From contig VLTN01000003.1 in assembly GCA_008330645.1 (NCBI GenBank), positions 868,001 through 932,000 on the forward strand: a stretch of DNA of 64,000 nucleotides, written 5' to 3'. Made by a program: the position numbers and the translations under genes. Numbering within the stretch: the first letter of the stretch is position 1; the number at the start of each line of letters is the position of its first letter. Below, one piece after another: positions 47,601-59,600 of the stretch. This DNA comes from Cafeteria roenbergensis. Taxonomy: Eukaryota; Sar; Bigyra; Bicosoecida; Cafeteriaceae. The notes beneath the pieces are model-generated. The model did no database searches and was not told the DNA's origin. It saw nothing but the letters and a program-made list of their open reading frames with translations.

Positions 47601-50600
47601 GCTGCGGGACGAGGCCCCGGTCCAGCGCGCGCTTCGGCGCTACTGGCGGGCCTTTTCGAGGTACGAGGGGGGCTCGCGGGTCGTTTCCAGGAGCACCTAC
47701 ATCAGCCTCATGTCGCGAGCCTATCTCATCCTAGTCCCCGACGCTGGCGCGCTCGCCCGGGCAGCGGGCAGCGGCGTCATCGCCCCGCGTGGCGCCAACG
47801 CGACGGAGGAGGCGCAGGCGGAGGCCGAAGCCGTGGCCCGCTTCGAGTGGGAGCGGGACACGTGGCGGGGCGACGACGAGGACCCCCTCCGTTCGCTGGA
47901 CGAGCCCGGCCTCGCTCGCTCCCTCTTCGAGCTGGCGGACATGTGGTGCGAAACCGCCACCGCGCGCGAGTACACCCAGATGCTTCTCTGGCTTCTGGCT
48001 CGGATCTCGCCTCGCCACGCCGGCTGCGACGGGAAGCGCGGCTCCCCCAAGCCGCCTGCCCCCGGGTCGCGGTGGCAGGACTTCGAGCACCCGTCGCTCC
48101 CCGCCGCGCCGGTGGGGGAGGCCCTCGCCGTGGCCAGGTGCGGCACCGCTGAGAGCGGCGAGCGGGGCGGGGGGATGCCCCGCCGGTTCGACGCCCCCGC
48201 CATCGCGCTGCCGCTCGGCAACGAGCAGTTTCGGCCCAGGGCGGAGGGCGGCGTCCCGCTCGGCGCGGCCCAGCAGCTGGGGCAGAGCCTCTTCGCGGGG
48301 TCGGGCGCCGCGGGCTCCGCAGGGTCCAGCGTCGTCGGCGCCGCCGTCGCATCGGCGGGCGGTTCCCTCGCCGCCGGGAGGTGGGAGCGTGACGACTCCG
48401 GCGCCTGGTTCAACACCACGGTGGATTCCGCCATTCGGCAGGCTCGGTCTGCGATTGCGGCAGAGGAGGCTCTCCAGCAGGCCAAGGCAAGCGCCATTGC
48501 GGCCGCGGCAGCCCAGGCGCTGGACGAAGCCTCGGTGTCGGCTCGCCGCAAGGCCGCCGAGGCCCGGCTGCAGCAGCAACGAGCGAGGCGCAACCAGGCG
48601 GGCGCAGGCGAAGGCAAGCCCACTCGCGTGAAGCGGGGCTCGCTGCTCGGCGCCAAGCTCCGCGCCGCCGTGCGAACGGTGCAGGAGTCGGGGCCCCCGT
48701 CAACGCCGAGCGACGCAGTGTCGGACGACGAGACCGGGGCAAGCTCTGCGGAGGACGTCGGCCGGACCTCCCGCCAGAGCGCGCAGCTGGGGGCGGGTGC
48801 AGACGCCGTTGCGTCCGAGGGCCAGGGAGCGTCCGCGGGCGGCGGCAAGGGGACCCTCTCTCAGGTGCTGGCGGTCAAGGTGCCGCTGGGCATCGGCCCG
48901 CGCCGACGGCCCCGCCTTTGGGAGCTTTACGGCGTGCGGCCGGTCCGCGTGGCCGTGAGGGGCGCGGAGAGCTTCGGAGGGCACCTGGTCCCAGGCGTTG
49001 GCCCTGGGCGGAACGTTGCGGCGGGGGGCAGGGGCGGAGCCCGGCGCCTCGGCGACAGCTTGGGCGCCCAGGCTGCTGCCGCGTCGGCGTCCGTGCAGCG
49101 CCGCCGTGACATTGCCGTTGCCACCGGTGTAGGAAGCAGCCTGATGGGGCGACTAGGCCCTGCGGAGGAGGCGTTTGCGCTGCAGCTCGAGCAGGAGGCT
49201 GCGCAGGCGTCGGCGTCGGGTCGGGCGGGGCTGGCCCAGGCGGATGCCCCGGCCGAGGGACCCCGCGGGTTCGGCAGCGGGTCGCTGGGGCCGGCGAACG
49301 CGGCTCTGCGGCGCGCGGCTGGCGATGTGCTTGGCGTGGGGGGCGGGCCCAAGGGCGCGCAAAGGCAGGAGGACGGTTCCGCAGGCGCCAGCAGCGCCAG
49401 CCTGAGGCGGCGCCGGGGGCAGATGCGCAGGGCGGCCCGAGCGGCCGCACTGCTGGCCGGCGGCAGCCGCCGCAGCGGACGAGTGCCGGACCGCCGCGCA
49501 CGGGCGTCGGTTCGCCGGCCGAAGCTCCGCCCCGGGAACGGAGCGGGGCCAGGATCGGACGCCGACGCCGAGAGGAGCGACGACGCAGGGGGGGCGGCGA
49601 GAGCCAGGCGGGAGGCGCGGCGCCGAACTGCAGCGCGACGGGACTCCGTGGCGCGCAAGGCTCGGCGCGCCAGCGTGGCAGGCCGGGAGGAGAGTGCTGC
49701 ACCCAAGAGGGGGGCAAGCCTCTGCGCGGAGGGGGACGGGGACTCCGAGGGCTCGGGGGCGGCGAGCGCGGGCTCGCTGTCCAGCGTTGAGGCCTTGTTT
49801 GAGCTGCGGTACGCTGGCGGCGCAGCCGCTGCTGCCGCGCGGCCGTGGGCTGACCGTTACGCGCCTGATGACAGCAGCGAGGACAGCGACTCGCGCCCCC
49901 AGGAACGGGCTCGGGCGCTGCTTCGGGCCCCCAGCGCCGCACAGCGCCTCCGCGCGGTGGACGAGCGCATTCGGCATCTGTTCGTGGACCCTGCCTGCCT
50001 GCTCACCAGCGGCCTGCCCGGCGAGGGGCAGGCGTCTCCGGACAACGCCGGGCCCGCCGCCAGCGCTGACGCAAGCGAGGGGAAGGGGCCGCGCTCGGCC
50101 TCAGCGCTGTTCCAACTCGTGCGCGCCTCCGCCGCCGACAGAGAGGCGTTCGCGGCGGCCTCCCAGGAGGCAGGGGCCGCCGTGCCCGGCTGGCCTCCCC
50201 GGCCCCACGACGCCAGTGAGAGGATGCGCCCCTCGTCGACTGGGGTCGTGCCTCTGAGCGACGCAACGTCCGGCAGTGAGGCGGCCGGCTCGGGCGAGGA
50301 CTCCACGGAGGGCGAGCCTGCGCTTCCCGGCGCCGCAGACGGCCGGGCAACTCCCCTGGCAGGGGGGCGACGAGGCGACTGGAGCTGCCCCACCGGGGCC
50401 GTGGGGCCGGCGGGCGTCAAGGATGCCGGGACGGGCGTCCAGGCATTCGTGGCCGACGGAGTCACAAGGCTGGGGAGCCGCAAGCGCCTGTGGGTGGGGC
50501 CGAGGGAGCGCGGCTGGGAGTGGGAAGCGTTCCTGACTCCAGAGGGCGGCGGCGAGATTGTGATCGGCCGCTTCCCGGACCAGGCCTCCGCGGCGGTGGC

Positions 50601-53600
50601 CCATGACGTTGCGATGGCGGCCACGCGGCTTCCCGGGCCGAGGAACTTCGACATTGCCGGCCGCCTGCTGGAGCCTTCCGAGGAGGAGATCGCGGCGCGG
50701 CCCAGGGTGTTCTGGCCGGCCAGCAGCCGGCCGGGGGCGTGGCGCGCAGCCCGATCGGCTGGGGCCGCGATGCGAGCGCCTTGGCGCTCCAGAGCGCCAC
50801 AGGCAGGCCTCGGCGCCGGCACAAGCTCCTTCGTGCCCGAAGGGGTGTCTGGGGAGGAGTCGTCCGACGACGCGGACACGTGGGCCGCGGAGCTGCAGCG
50901 TCGGCGGCAGGCGGAAGAGGTCCACCGGAAGCAGGCCGAGCAGCGCAGCGCGTGGGCCCGGCGCCAGGTCAAGGCTGCTCCGGGGCAGTCGGGGAGCGCG
51001 GGCGGGCCCCGGCCCGCGGCGGACGAGCCCCTCGCGTCGATCAGCACGCCGCTTCCCACGGGCGTGCTGGCGGGCGCCGAGGCGGAGCCTGGCCTGTGCG
51101 TGTTGGCAAGCACGGGACCGGGCGCCGAGCCCGGGTCGGAGGCTGCCCCCGAGGTGCGCGAGTGGGCAGAGGCGACGCTCAACCCAAAGGCAGCCGACCC
51201 GCTCGTGAACCAGCCCCAGCTCATCGTCGAGAGCGGGACGCGGGTGCCCTTTGAGGGCGTGGCCAAAGAGGGAGGGGATGCCGCACACCCGGCCCGCGAC
51301 CCCGGGGCGGAAGCGCCATCTCCCTCTGCGACGACAGCGGGAAGGCCGCGCGCGGCAGTCACGCCGAAGCTCAAGCCTGGGCACGCAGGTGGTCCGCCGG
51401 CGGGCACTCCCGAGTCGGCAGCGCGGCGCAGGCCCGACGCGACCCCGCACGGGCCCTCTGTCGACGCGCTCTCGGCGACGGGAAGCCGCTCTGTGACTTC
51501 AAGTGCCACCGCCGGCCCCCTGGACGGCGCTGTTGGCGTGGCAAGAGCAGCTGCGGCGCCGCCAGCTGCCGCCTCGCGGGCGACGATGGACAGCGAGAGC
51601 GTGGCCCCAAACCACCCAGCCCTGAGCACCTACGCAGTGGCCCCGTCTGCAGGCGTGAGCAGGGGCGGCTTCCGGTTCCTGGCCACGGGGGGGCTCAAGG
51701 TCGCCTCCGAGGGGATCGACGGAGCAGGGCCTGTCGGCATGATCGGCATGGATCCGCTCACCAAGGTGCGCCGGACCCCGTTCAGCGGGGGCGACCTTGG
51801 ACGCTTGGTCCCGCTGCCTCCCCCCCAGGCTGTGCACCTGCACTCGTCGAGCAGCGCGGGGGCGGGAACGGCGGAGTCGATGCTTGGCTCCGTTGGCCAG
51901 CTCGTGAGCTGCAGCGACGCTGTGGTTGCCGTCAAGATGGGCGACAGGAGCCGTGCACAGGCGCCGGCCAGGCCCGGCCGGGGCAGGGACTGGGGTCGGA
52001 GAGAGTGGACTCCCCGCGTTGCGGCTGCCGTCGCCGATGCGCTGGCGAGCGCTGGAGGCGCGGGTGGGCTTGCCCCAGAGGAGGCCAGCGAGGTTGTGCG
52101 CGCCACGCTGGCGGCAAGCGCGGGGGGCGTCTCCCCGGCCCCGCGTAGCAAGGGCGGGGCGGAGGACGCCCCCGACAAATGGGGGGCTGCGAGCGTGCGG
52201 ACGGCCAAGAGCGCCGGCGGGACGGAGGCGTCTCTCCACGTGGCGGGGGGAGCGGGCGGGGCCGGCTGGGGCGTCGCCGCCCCTCTGATGCCGTCGGCAC
52301 TGTCTGGCTGGGTGGAGAGCAGCCTTGCGTCGGGCCACGGCGGCGACCCGGAGCACGTTCCCGCGGGAGAGGCCCACCCCTGGGCGTGGGGCGAGTCTGG
52401 AAGCAACGCGGGGCTGCTGGCGCAGCTGGCAGCCGCGGCTGGGCTGGCACGGGTCCGGTATGCGGGCGCCTCCGCTCGCAAGGGCTGGCTGGCAATGATG
52501 CTCGGCCAAGGGGCCACGCAGGCTGCGGAGGCCGACGACTCTGACGTGGAGTCGGCGCTCTCGAGCGAGGACGAGGGGCAGGTGTTGGCGGCCGCTCGCC
52601 CTGGGCTACCAGGGGGCAAGACCAAGGCCAAGAAGCAGCGCGCTGGCACCCCGACGATGGCGGCACAGGAGAGCCGGGTCGAGCAGGCCCGCGCCAAGCT
52701 CAAGACGTTTGCCAAACTGCAGGCCAGCGCCGCGAGGGAGCGGCGCGAGCTGCTGGGACAAACGGGCCCCAAGCCCAAAACGCCCTCGGGCGCGTTTGCG
52801 GAGCTGAGCGCGGCGCTTGGCATCGACCTGACGTCCGCCCTGGCCAAGCTGGACGCGGAGGCGGAAGCCAAGGCCAAGGCTCGCCGGGCTGCGATGCCGC
52901 GCCGGCAGCGCGAGAGGATGCCGTCCCCGCCGCCGTCGGAGGATGAGCGAGCCTCGGCAGCCAAGCTGGGCGGCCGGGAGGACGCAGGCGGCACCGGCAG
53001 CCAGTCCCCTGGCATGCGCGCCCCGCCAACGGCTCAGGGGGAGGCTGGGCAGCTTCCGGCAGCCCAACCCCAGGGCGCAGTGGCCGGCCAAGCTGGAAGC
53101 CCCGGCCCAGGCGAGGCCGGGCCGCGGCCACCGCTCGCCTCGGGCGCAGGACCGTCGCCTGCCGCTCGTGGAACGGGTGGTCCGGCCGGCGCGCCAGGCG
53201 GCTCGGTGGGGGTGGCAGCTGGCACGGCCAGGCAGATCCGTGCGCGCGTCGCTGACGCTGCACGCGCAGCCGCGGGCGGCGTCAGCCCGCTGAGTACGAC
53301 GAACGGAAGGGGCGCCAAGGCGCCCGCAGCCCCTGCGAACCCGCAGAGCGTTGCTGCAGAGCTTGCGGACCTGGCCAAGAGCCTGGAGGCGGAGCGTGAG
53401 CGCCTGAAAGCGCAGAGGGCCGCGCAGGCGCTGCTCGGCGAGGGAGGACAGTCTCCCCTGGAGGGCCGATCGGAAGAGAGCCAAGATGCACCCGGCGGCG
53501 CGGGTCCGGCGGAACGCGATGCCGACGACGGGGCCACGGGCGGAGGGCGTCTCGAGCTTGCGGATGGGAGCGCCAAGGTCGGGGGTGGCAGCGGCTCTCA

Positions 53601-56600
53601 CCCATCCCGCGAACCTGGTGCCATCGAGCGCGGCGAGCGCGGTGGTGGTGGCGGTGGTGGTGGCGGTGGCGGTGGCGGTGGCGCCGCCGCCCAGGACGGA
53701 GCTGCTTCCACGGGGGTCGCTGTTGACGGCGGCCAAGGCAGCAAGGCTGAGCGCTCTCAAGAGGCTACTGCTGCTGCTGCTGCTGCTGCTGTGGCGGACC
53801 GGGTTGAGAGGCGCGAGCTCGCGGCGTCCAAGGCGCTGGAGCGGCAGCTGCGCGTGAGGCAGGCGGCTGACCGGTCCGAGGAGCTTCACACGAGGGCCAG
53901 GTTTGTGCTCAGCAGGGCGCGCAAGGCCATGGTCGCGGCCACTGCAGCCAAGGCAAAGCGGCTCGGAGGCGGCGCCAAGGCCAGCATGGCCGAAGTCGCC
54001 GAGACCGTGAGGCTCGAGCAGCGAGCGAGCAAGCTTCGGGAAGAGGCGCTTCGTCTCAAAGCCGAGGCAGACGAGCTCGCGGCGCAGGTTGAGGGGGCCA
54101 TTCGCGACAGACGCACGCGGAGGGCGCGCGACAAGTCTGCCGCCGAGGCAGCCGACGAGGCGACGGCCCACGGGCGGCGCAGGCTCGCCGCTATCGATGC
54201 AACCGAGGTCAGGAGCCGGCTGCGGTTCCGAAGCTGGATCGGGGACGCGCTCGAGGCCGACGCCCAGGAGCGGGCAAGGCTGGGTGGGCGCCCAGGCTCC
54301 GGCAGGGACGCATCGGACGCTGCAGGCGGACCGCACGTTGCAGGCGGACCGGAACGCACCGCAGGGCGGGGCGCGGCTTCTGCGGACGTTGCTGATGGCA
54401 GCTCTGTGGGGGGGGCGCGCGCGTCTCGCGACCGTCTGGTCCCGCATGCGGGAACGTCTGCGAGCGCGGCCGGGCCGTCGTCGGCGCGGGGGCCTGCTTC
54501 AGTCTCGGGGGCTCCGGCCGTCGCACTGCCATCTCCGGCGGGAGGCGTGGCGCAGAGCGCGACAACTCCACTTTCGGACGAGCTGCCGCTTCACCGAGGC
54601 ACCGCCGCCTTCGACGACGGCAGGACAGCGGACGAGGAAGGCGCTGGCGGCCTGCCACGCAAGGGCCCAGCAGCTGCGCCCGGTGCTGTGGGGTCAGCTC
54701 GGACGGCACAGGGTGGTGGTGGTGTTGATGCAGACCAGCAACCCGACGGCCCTCGCAGCCCGCGTCCCGCTGCTGCAGCTGTGGAAACGTTCGCGGGCCA
54801 CGCTGTCGGAACGCTCCCGCTGCGGCCGAGGAGCCGCCCATCGCGCGGCAGGACGGAGCCTGCTCAGGAGCGCCTTGCGGGCGCGGGAGAGGGGCATTCT
54901 CAGGCCCGGGCTGCCGTCACCGGCTCAGGCGACACGCCAGCATCGCCCTCGCGAACGGGAAGCTTCTGGTGGCTGAAGACTCCACCTGCGCACTCGTCGG
55001 CTGGGACAAGCGATGCGCGCCAGCCGCCGGATGCCGAGACGTCCCATCGTGTGGACGATGGTGGCGACGGTGGCGACCACGAGCGGCACGGCGGCCCGAC
55101 AACGGCTGCGGCGGACGAGGCGTCTGGGGCGGCCCCGCAGTCTGCGCGCGGTCCGGTCGTCCCTGCAGAGGAATCCGAGGCTCCAGCGGCCGTGCCCTCC
55201 CCCCGTGGCACAGAGGGCCCTGCTCAATCGCCTGCGAAGCTTGCTGGTGTCTCGCAAGGGTCTGACGTGGCGTTGGACCTGGGCGACTGGCGGCGCGCCG
55301 GCGGCAGCGCCGACGGGAAGCAGCGGTTCCGGTCCAAGGAAGAGTCCGAGGAGATCGACAGGCTGCTCAAGCGCACCGACGGGCGAAGGGCGAGCATGCC
55401 GGCGGACATGTCAGCGGCGCGCAAGCGGCTGGCTCGGGCAAGGCGGCTGCTGGCGCTGCTCAGGCCCGTGCTGCAGCGGAACCAGCCGGTATCTGGTGCA
55501 GCCGCGGCCTTTGTGTGGCGCCATTGGGTGGACAAGCAGGGCCGCCGGCGGGACGGTGCAGCGGTGGGCGAGCAGGCCAAGGCCGCCCTGGGGCAGGCAG
55601 CCAGGCTCCGATCCGCGGTGGTTGTCGCGTCCTCGGACGGCGAGGCCGCAGGCGGAGCTTCGCGAGAGCCCCTGCTCCGGCTGAGGGGGACGCCCAGGGC
55701 GAAGATGTACGACGACGAGCCCCTGCGCGGCGCATCGGCTTCCGCGTCGGAGCGCCGGCCCTCTGTTCTCCTGGCAAGGGAGTCCGCCCAGGCAGGCACC
55801 GGTCCGGCCGCTGTGCCGTCCAGGCGCGCCTCTGTCGGCACCGCACAGCGCCGCTCCCAGCGCCCCATTGTGTACGACGACTCGGTGCTCTTGGCATCCG
55901 GGAGCGCCGGCGTCGACGCTCCTCCCCGCCCCCAGAGCGCGCACAGCGGCGCTCGCCACGAGCGCCCGTTGCAACTGGCAGCAGCTCCTCCGCACCCTGA
56001 CGGCGTTCTGCTGCAGATACGCGAGACCGGGCAGCTGGTGAGGCTCCCTCGCGAAGCCGCGATGCCCCTCGTAGCGGAGGGCTTGGGGATTCTCGTCATG
56101 CGCGCTTCGGACTCGCTCGCTCGGCGACCGGCGCCGGCGCAGGAGCGAGTAAGCGAACCGCTTCGGCAGTCGACATCGCGCGCTGGCCGAAGCGCCGGGA
56201 GCTCGCGCCCGGCAGCGACTCCCACTGTGGACCCTGGCCGAGTTGCAGCAGCGATGGCAGCCGAGCTGGCGGAAGGGGAGGAGGCCTCGGACCCTGGCCG
56301 CGCTCGGGCACGCAGCCCTCAGGTGCCTCGTCGACCCATGCGGTCGCCGAAGCCGCTCGTGGTGCGACGCGCCATGTCGCCTGCGCTCAAGGCTCGAGAG
56401 GCGGGGTCCAGAGGGTCCAGCCGTCACTCGCAGCAGCACCAGCACCAGCTCCAGCAGCAGCGGGGGCGGCAGCGAGGCGCAAGCGACGAGCCCCTCGCGC
56501 TGGAGGGGATGTCGGCTGTGGGGGGCCTGTCTGCCAGCGGGCTCGGCAAGCAGGTCGTGGCGGCGAGCGCGGAGGAGGCGCAACGCGTGGCGGACGAGGT

Positions 56601-59600
56601 GGCTGGCCGCACCCCCGCCCAAGTGCAGCTGCTGGCCGCGTGGGCGCGGTCCCGCGGCATCGAGTTGCCGGAGGAGACGCTGATGGTGGCGGCGAGCACT
56701 GGCGCTGGCCACATCGTGGTGGAAGAGCGCAGGCGTCGGGCGCGCAGCCGCAGCCCGGGGTCGGTGTCCTCGGACGACGACGCCGCAGGACCAGAGGACG
56801 GCGCAAGCGACACGGAGCGAGGCATTCGCCGCACGCCGGCTGGTGGTGGTCGTGAGCCCGGGATGCGGTCAATCCGCTCGCCGCTGCAGCGCTCAGTGAG
56901 GCCGCTTCGGTCAGCTGACCACCTGGGGCTCGAGCGTGTGGCTGAGCCACAGGCTGTTGGCGGCGCCACAACCCTCCGGCCGCACCGCCCCGCGGCCGCT
57001 GACGCCAAGAAGCCAGTGCGCGCGCCATGGTCGTCGATGCAGACGATCCCAGTGGCGCGGCCTGCCGAGGCAAGCACTGCTGCCGAGGCCACGACCGCCT
57101 CCCCATCTGCCACGAGGGCGTCGGTCAAAGCAAGCCCACGCGCGTCGCCGCCTCCAAGCGCTTCGGGCGCCGCCTCGTCGCCTTGCGTGGCCCTGCGCGG
57201 CGTGGGGACGGGCGCCCCTGCGGGGGCAGCCAGCCTGGAGCTGAACGACGACGAGGACGACGTCGAGATCGCTCTGGGAGACGAAAGACTTGTCACGGAG
57301 CGGCACGCCGCCGAGGCAGACGACGGGCCTTTGCCTCGCGGCGCAATGGGGCTGGATGACCGCACCACTGCGGTGGTCGAGCCGCTGAGCGAGCGCGTGA
57401 CCTACCCGCGACCGCGCACGCGCGGCGCCGCATCAAGGCTCGCCGGCGGGCCCAAGCCACCGGCCTCGGTGCGCGTGGTTCCCGAAACGGGGGCAGTCCG
57501 CCAGTCGACTCCGTCGTCCGTTCGGGCGGAGCTGATGGCTCCGTGCGCTGACTGGAGCGCGGCGGACTGGGCCCGGGCCGCTCGCGCAGAGGCTGCCGCG
57601 GACGGCCCTCCAGTTTCGCTCCGCCCGGTGCCAGCGGAGCCGGCTGCAGGCCCGGGGAGAGACCAGCCCAGCCATGCGCCGCGGGCGCCGGCCTCGCCCT
57701 CGAGGGCCGCCTTCCGGCTCGCGTCGCCACTGCCAGCGTCCGCGGCTGGCGGCGGGTCCGACAGCGAATCGGGAGCGGAGGGCCCGAAGCGGCGCTGGGA
57801 CGCTGCCAGCCGGTCAACGATCAAGGGCGGGTTCACCGACTACAGCAGCGATGAGGGCAGGCGCAGCAACAGCTCCCCGCTCCGGGTCCACCGCCCGCGG
57901 CAGCCGGCCTCAAAGCCGGCTGGCGGCGCCGACCGCCTGAGCCCGGAGCCCGGCCACGAGCAGCCTGTGCAGCTGTCCGTTGCGCTGCCGCCTCGGGACC
58001 CTCATGGCTCGCCGGACCAGCTTCTCGCTTCGCCGGTTGAGTCGGCTGCTGCTCGGGGCAGGGCTCTCGCGCTGACTCGCTCGGCGCAGAGCGTGCCCAT
58101 GCTGGACCTGACAACGGTTCCCCTCGTCGCAACTGGCAGCGAGGAGGCAGACCTGCGGGCCCCCAGTGCTGACCTTGCGGCCGTCGTCCCGAGGCGGCCG
58201 GCAGGGCGACCCCGCCGCGCCGCGGGTCACCAGTCCGCCAGAGCTCATGGAGGCTCGCTCGCGAGCAGGCGCGACCGCGTGGGGCCCTCGGCCTTTGGTT
58301 CGTTCACCGCGCGCGCCGTGCCGATGCGATGGACTGGACCTGACCGCTCGGCTGCGGACTTGCGCGACCCGGCGGCTTCGCCGGTGGTGGCTGGGCCCCG
58401 TCGCCAAGGCATGCCGTCTCGAGCCGCCTTTGTGGCCGCGAAGCCAAGAGCGCCTCGGGCGCGGCGGCCTCAGCCGTCGCAGACGCTGCAGCACCGGCCC
58501 CAGCCAGCGCTGCAAGCCGGAAGCGACGTGCGGGGCCGCGACGGCGCAGCCCTCGCTGTGCATCCCACCGCTGCTAGCCGGGAACCGGGCCGCCACAGTG
58601 CAGCAGCCGAGGTGCCGTCGGGGGTCGTGGGAGGCTCGAGAGCCGCTGCGGGCGTGTCGAATCACAGGCGCATGATCCTGGCGCACTCATCCACGGCTGT
58701 GCGTCAGTCAGCGCGGCGGGAGCTGGAGCAGGCGCAGGCGCAGGCAGGGCTGGCGCAGGGTCGCCCCGTGCACGTGCAGGACGGCGCAGCCGGCGTGCAA
58801 GCTGCGATCTCCGCCTCTGAGAGGCGGCGCCGTGAGGCCGCAGAAAGCCAGGCCGCCTTGACGGCCGCGGCCATTCTCCGCAAGCCCCCCGGCCCTGCCG
58901 CAGATTCGAAAGGGCGGGCATTGCGATCGCCTGAAGCAGCTCCTCTCCCAGCGGCGGCCTCGTCTGCAAGCTCCCACTCTGGCGGCGCTGACGGCCCAGA
59001 CATGGTTGAAGTGGCTCTGCAGCGCCTGAGCAACATCGTGTCGGCCAGTCGTGGACCCCCCACGGGGCGGCAGCCCGGGCGTCAGCCGCTGTACCGAAGC
59101 AGGACTGCAGCAGCCGCTGCTTCCGCTCGCAGCGGACCTGCTGCGGTGGCTGCCGCATCGCCGGTGGGGCCCGCGGTCGGTGCCGCTTCTCCCGACGCCG
59201 CGCTCCGGCAGCAGACGACTGTGCTTGCGGCAAGCGCAGATGCGTGGCTGGCGCCTGGCCCTTCGAGCTACCGAGCCGCTGCAGGTGCGGCTGCGGCCTC
59301 GCGCGAAGGCGCTGAGTCAGCGCGTTCGAGGGCGCCCCACGTGCCTGCCGGGGTCGGCCCCTCCGCCGTGCTGAGCGCAAGCGGAGCGCCGCAGCGCTCT
59401 CGCCACGGCGGCGGTCACCACCGCCCAGCGCCCACGCTGACCGACCTGGGCCTGCTGGACAACGCGGCGGCGTCGCCGTGGCAGCGGCAGTGGCCGGCCA
59501 CCGCTGGCACAGGGACGGCGGCTGGAGCCAGGTCCGCTCGAGGCGACGACGGGTCCCGATTGGCCGTGCAGAGCGGCATCAGCCCGCGCAACGCTGCCAC

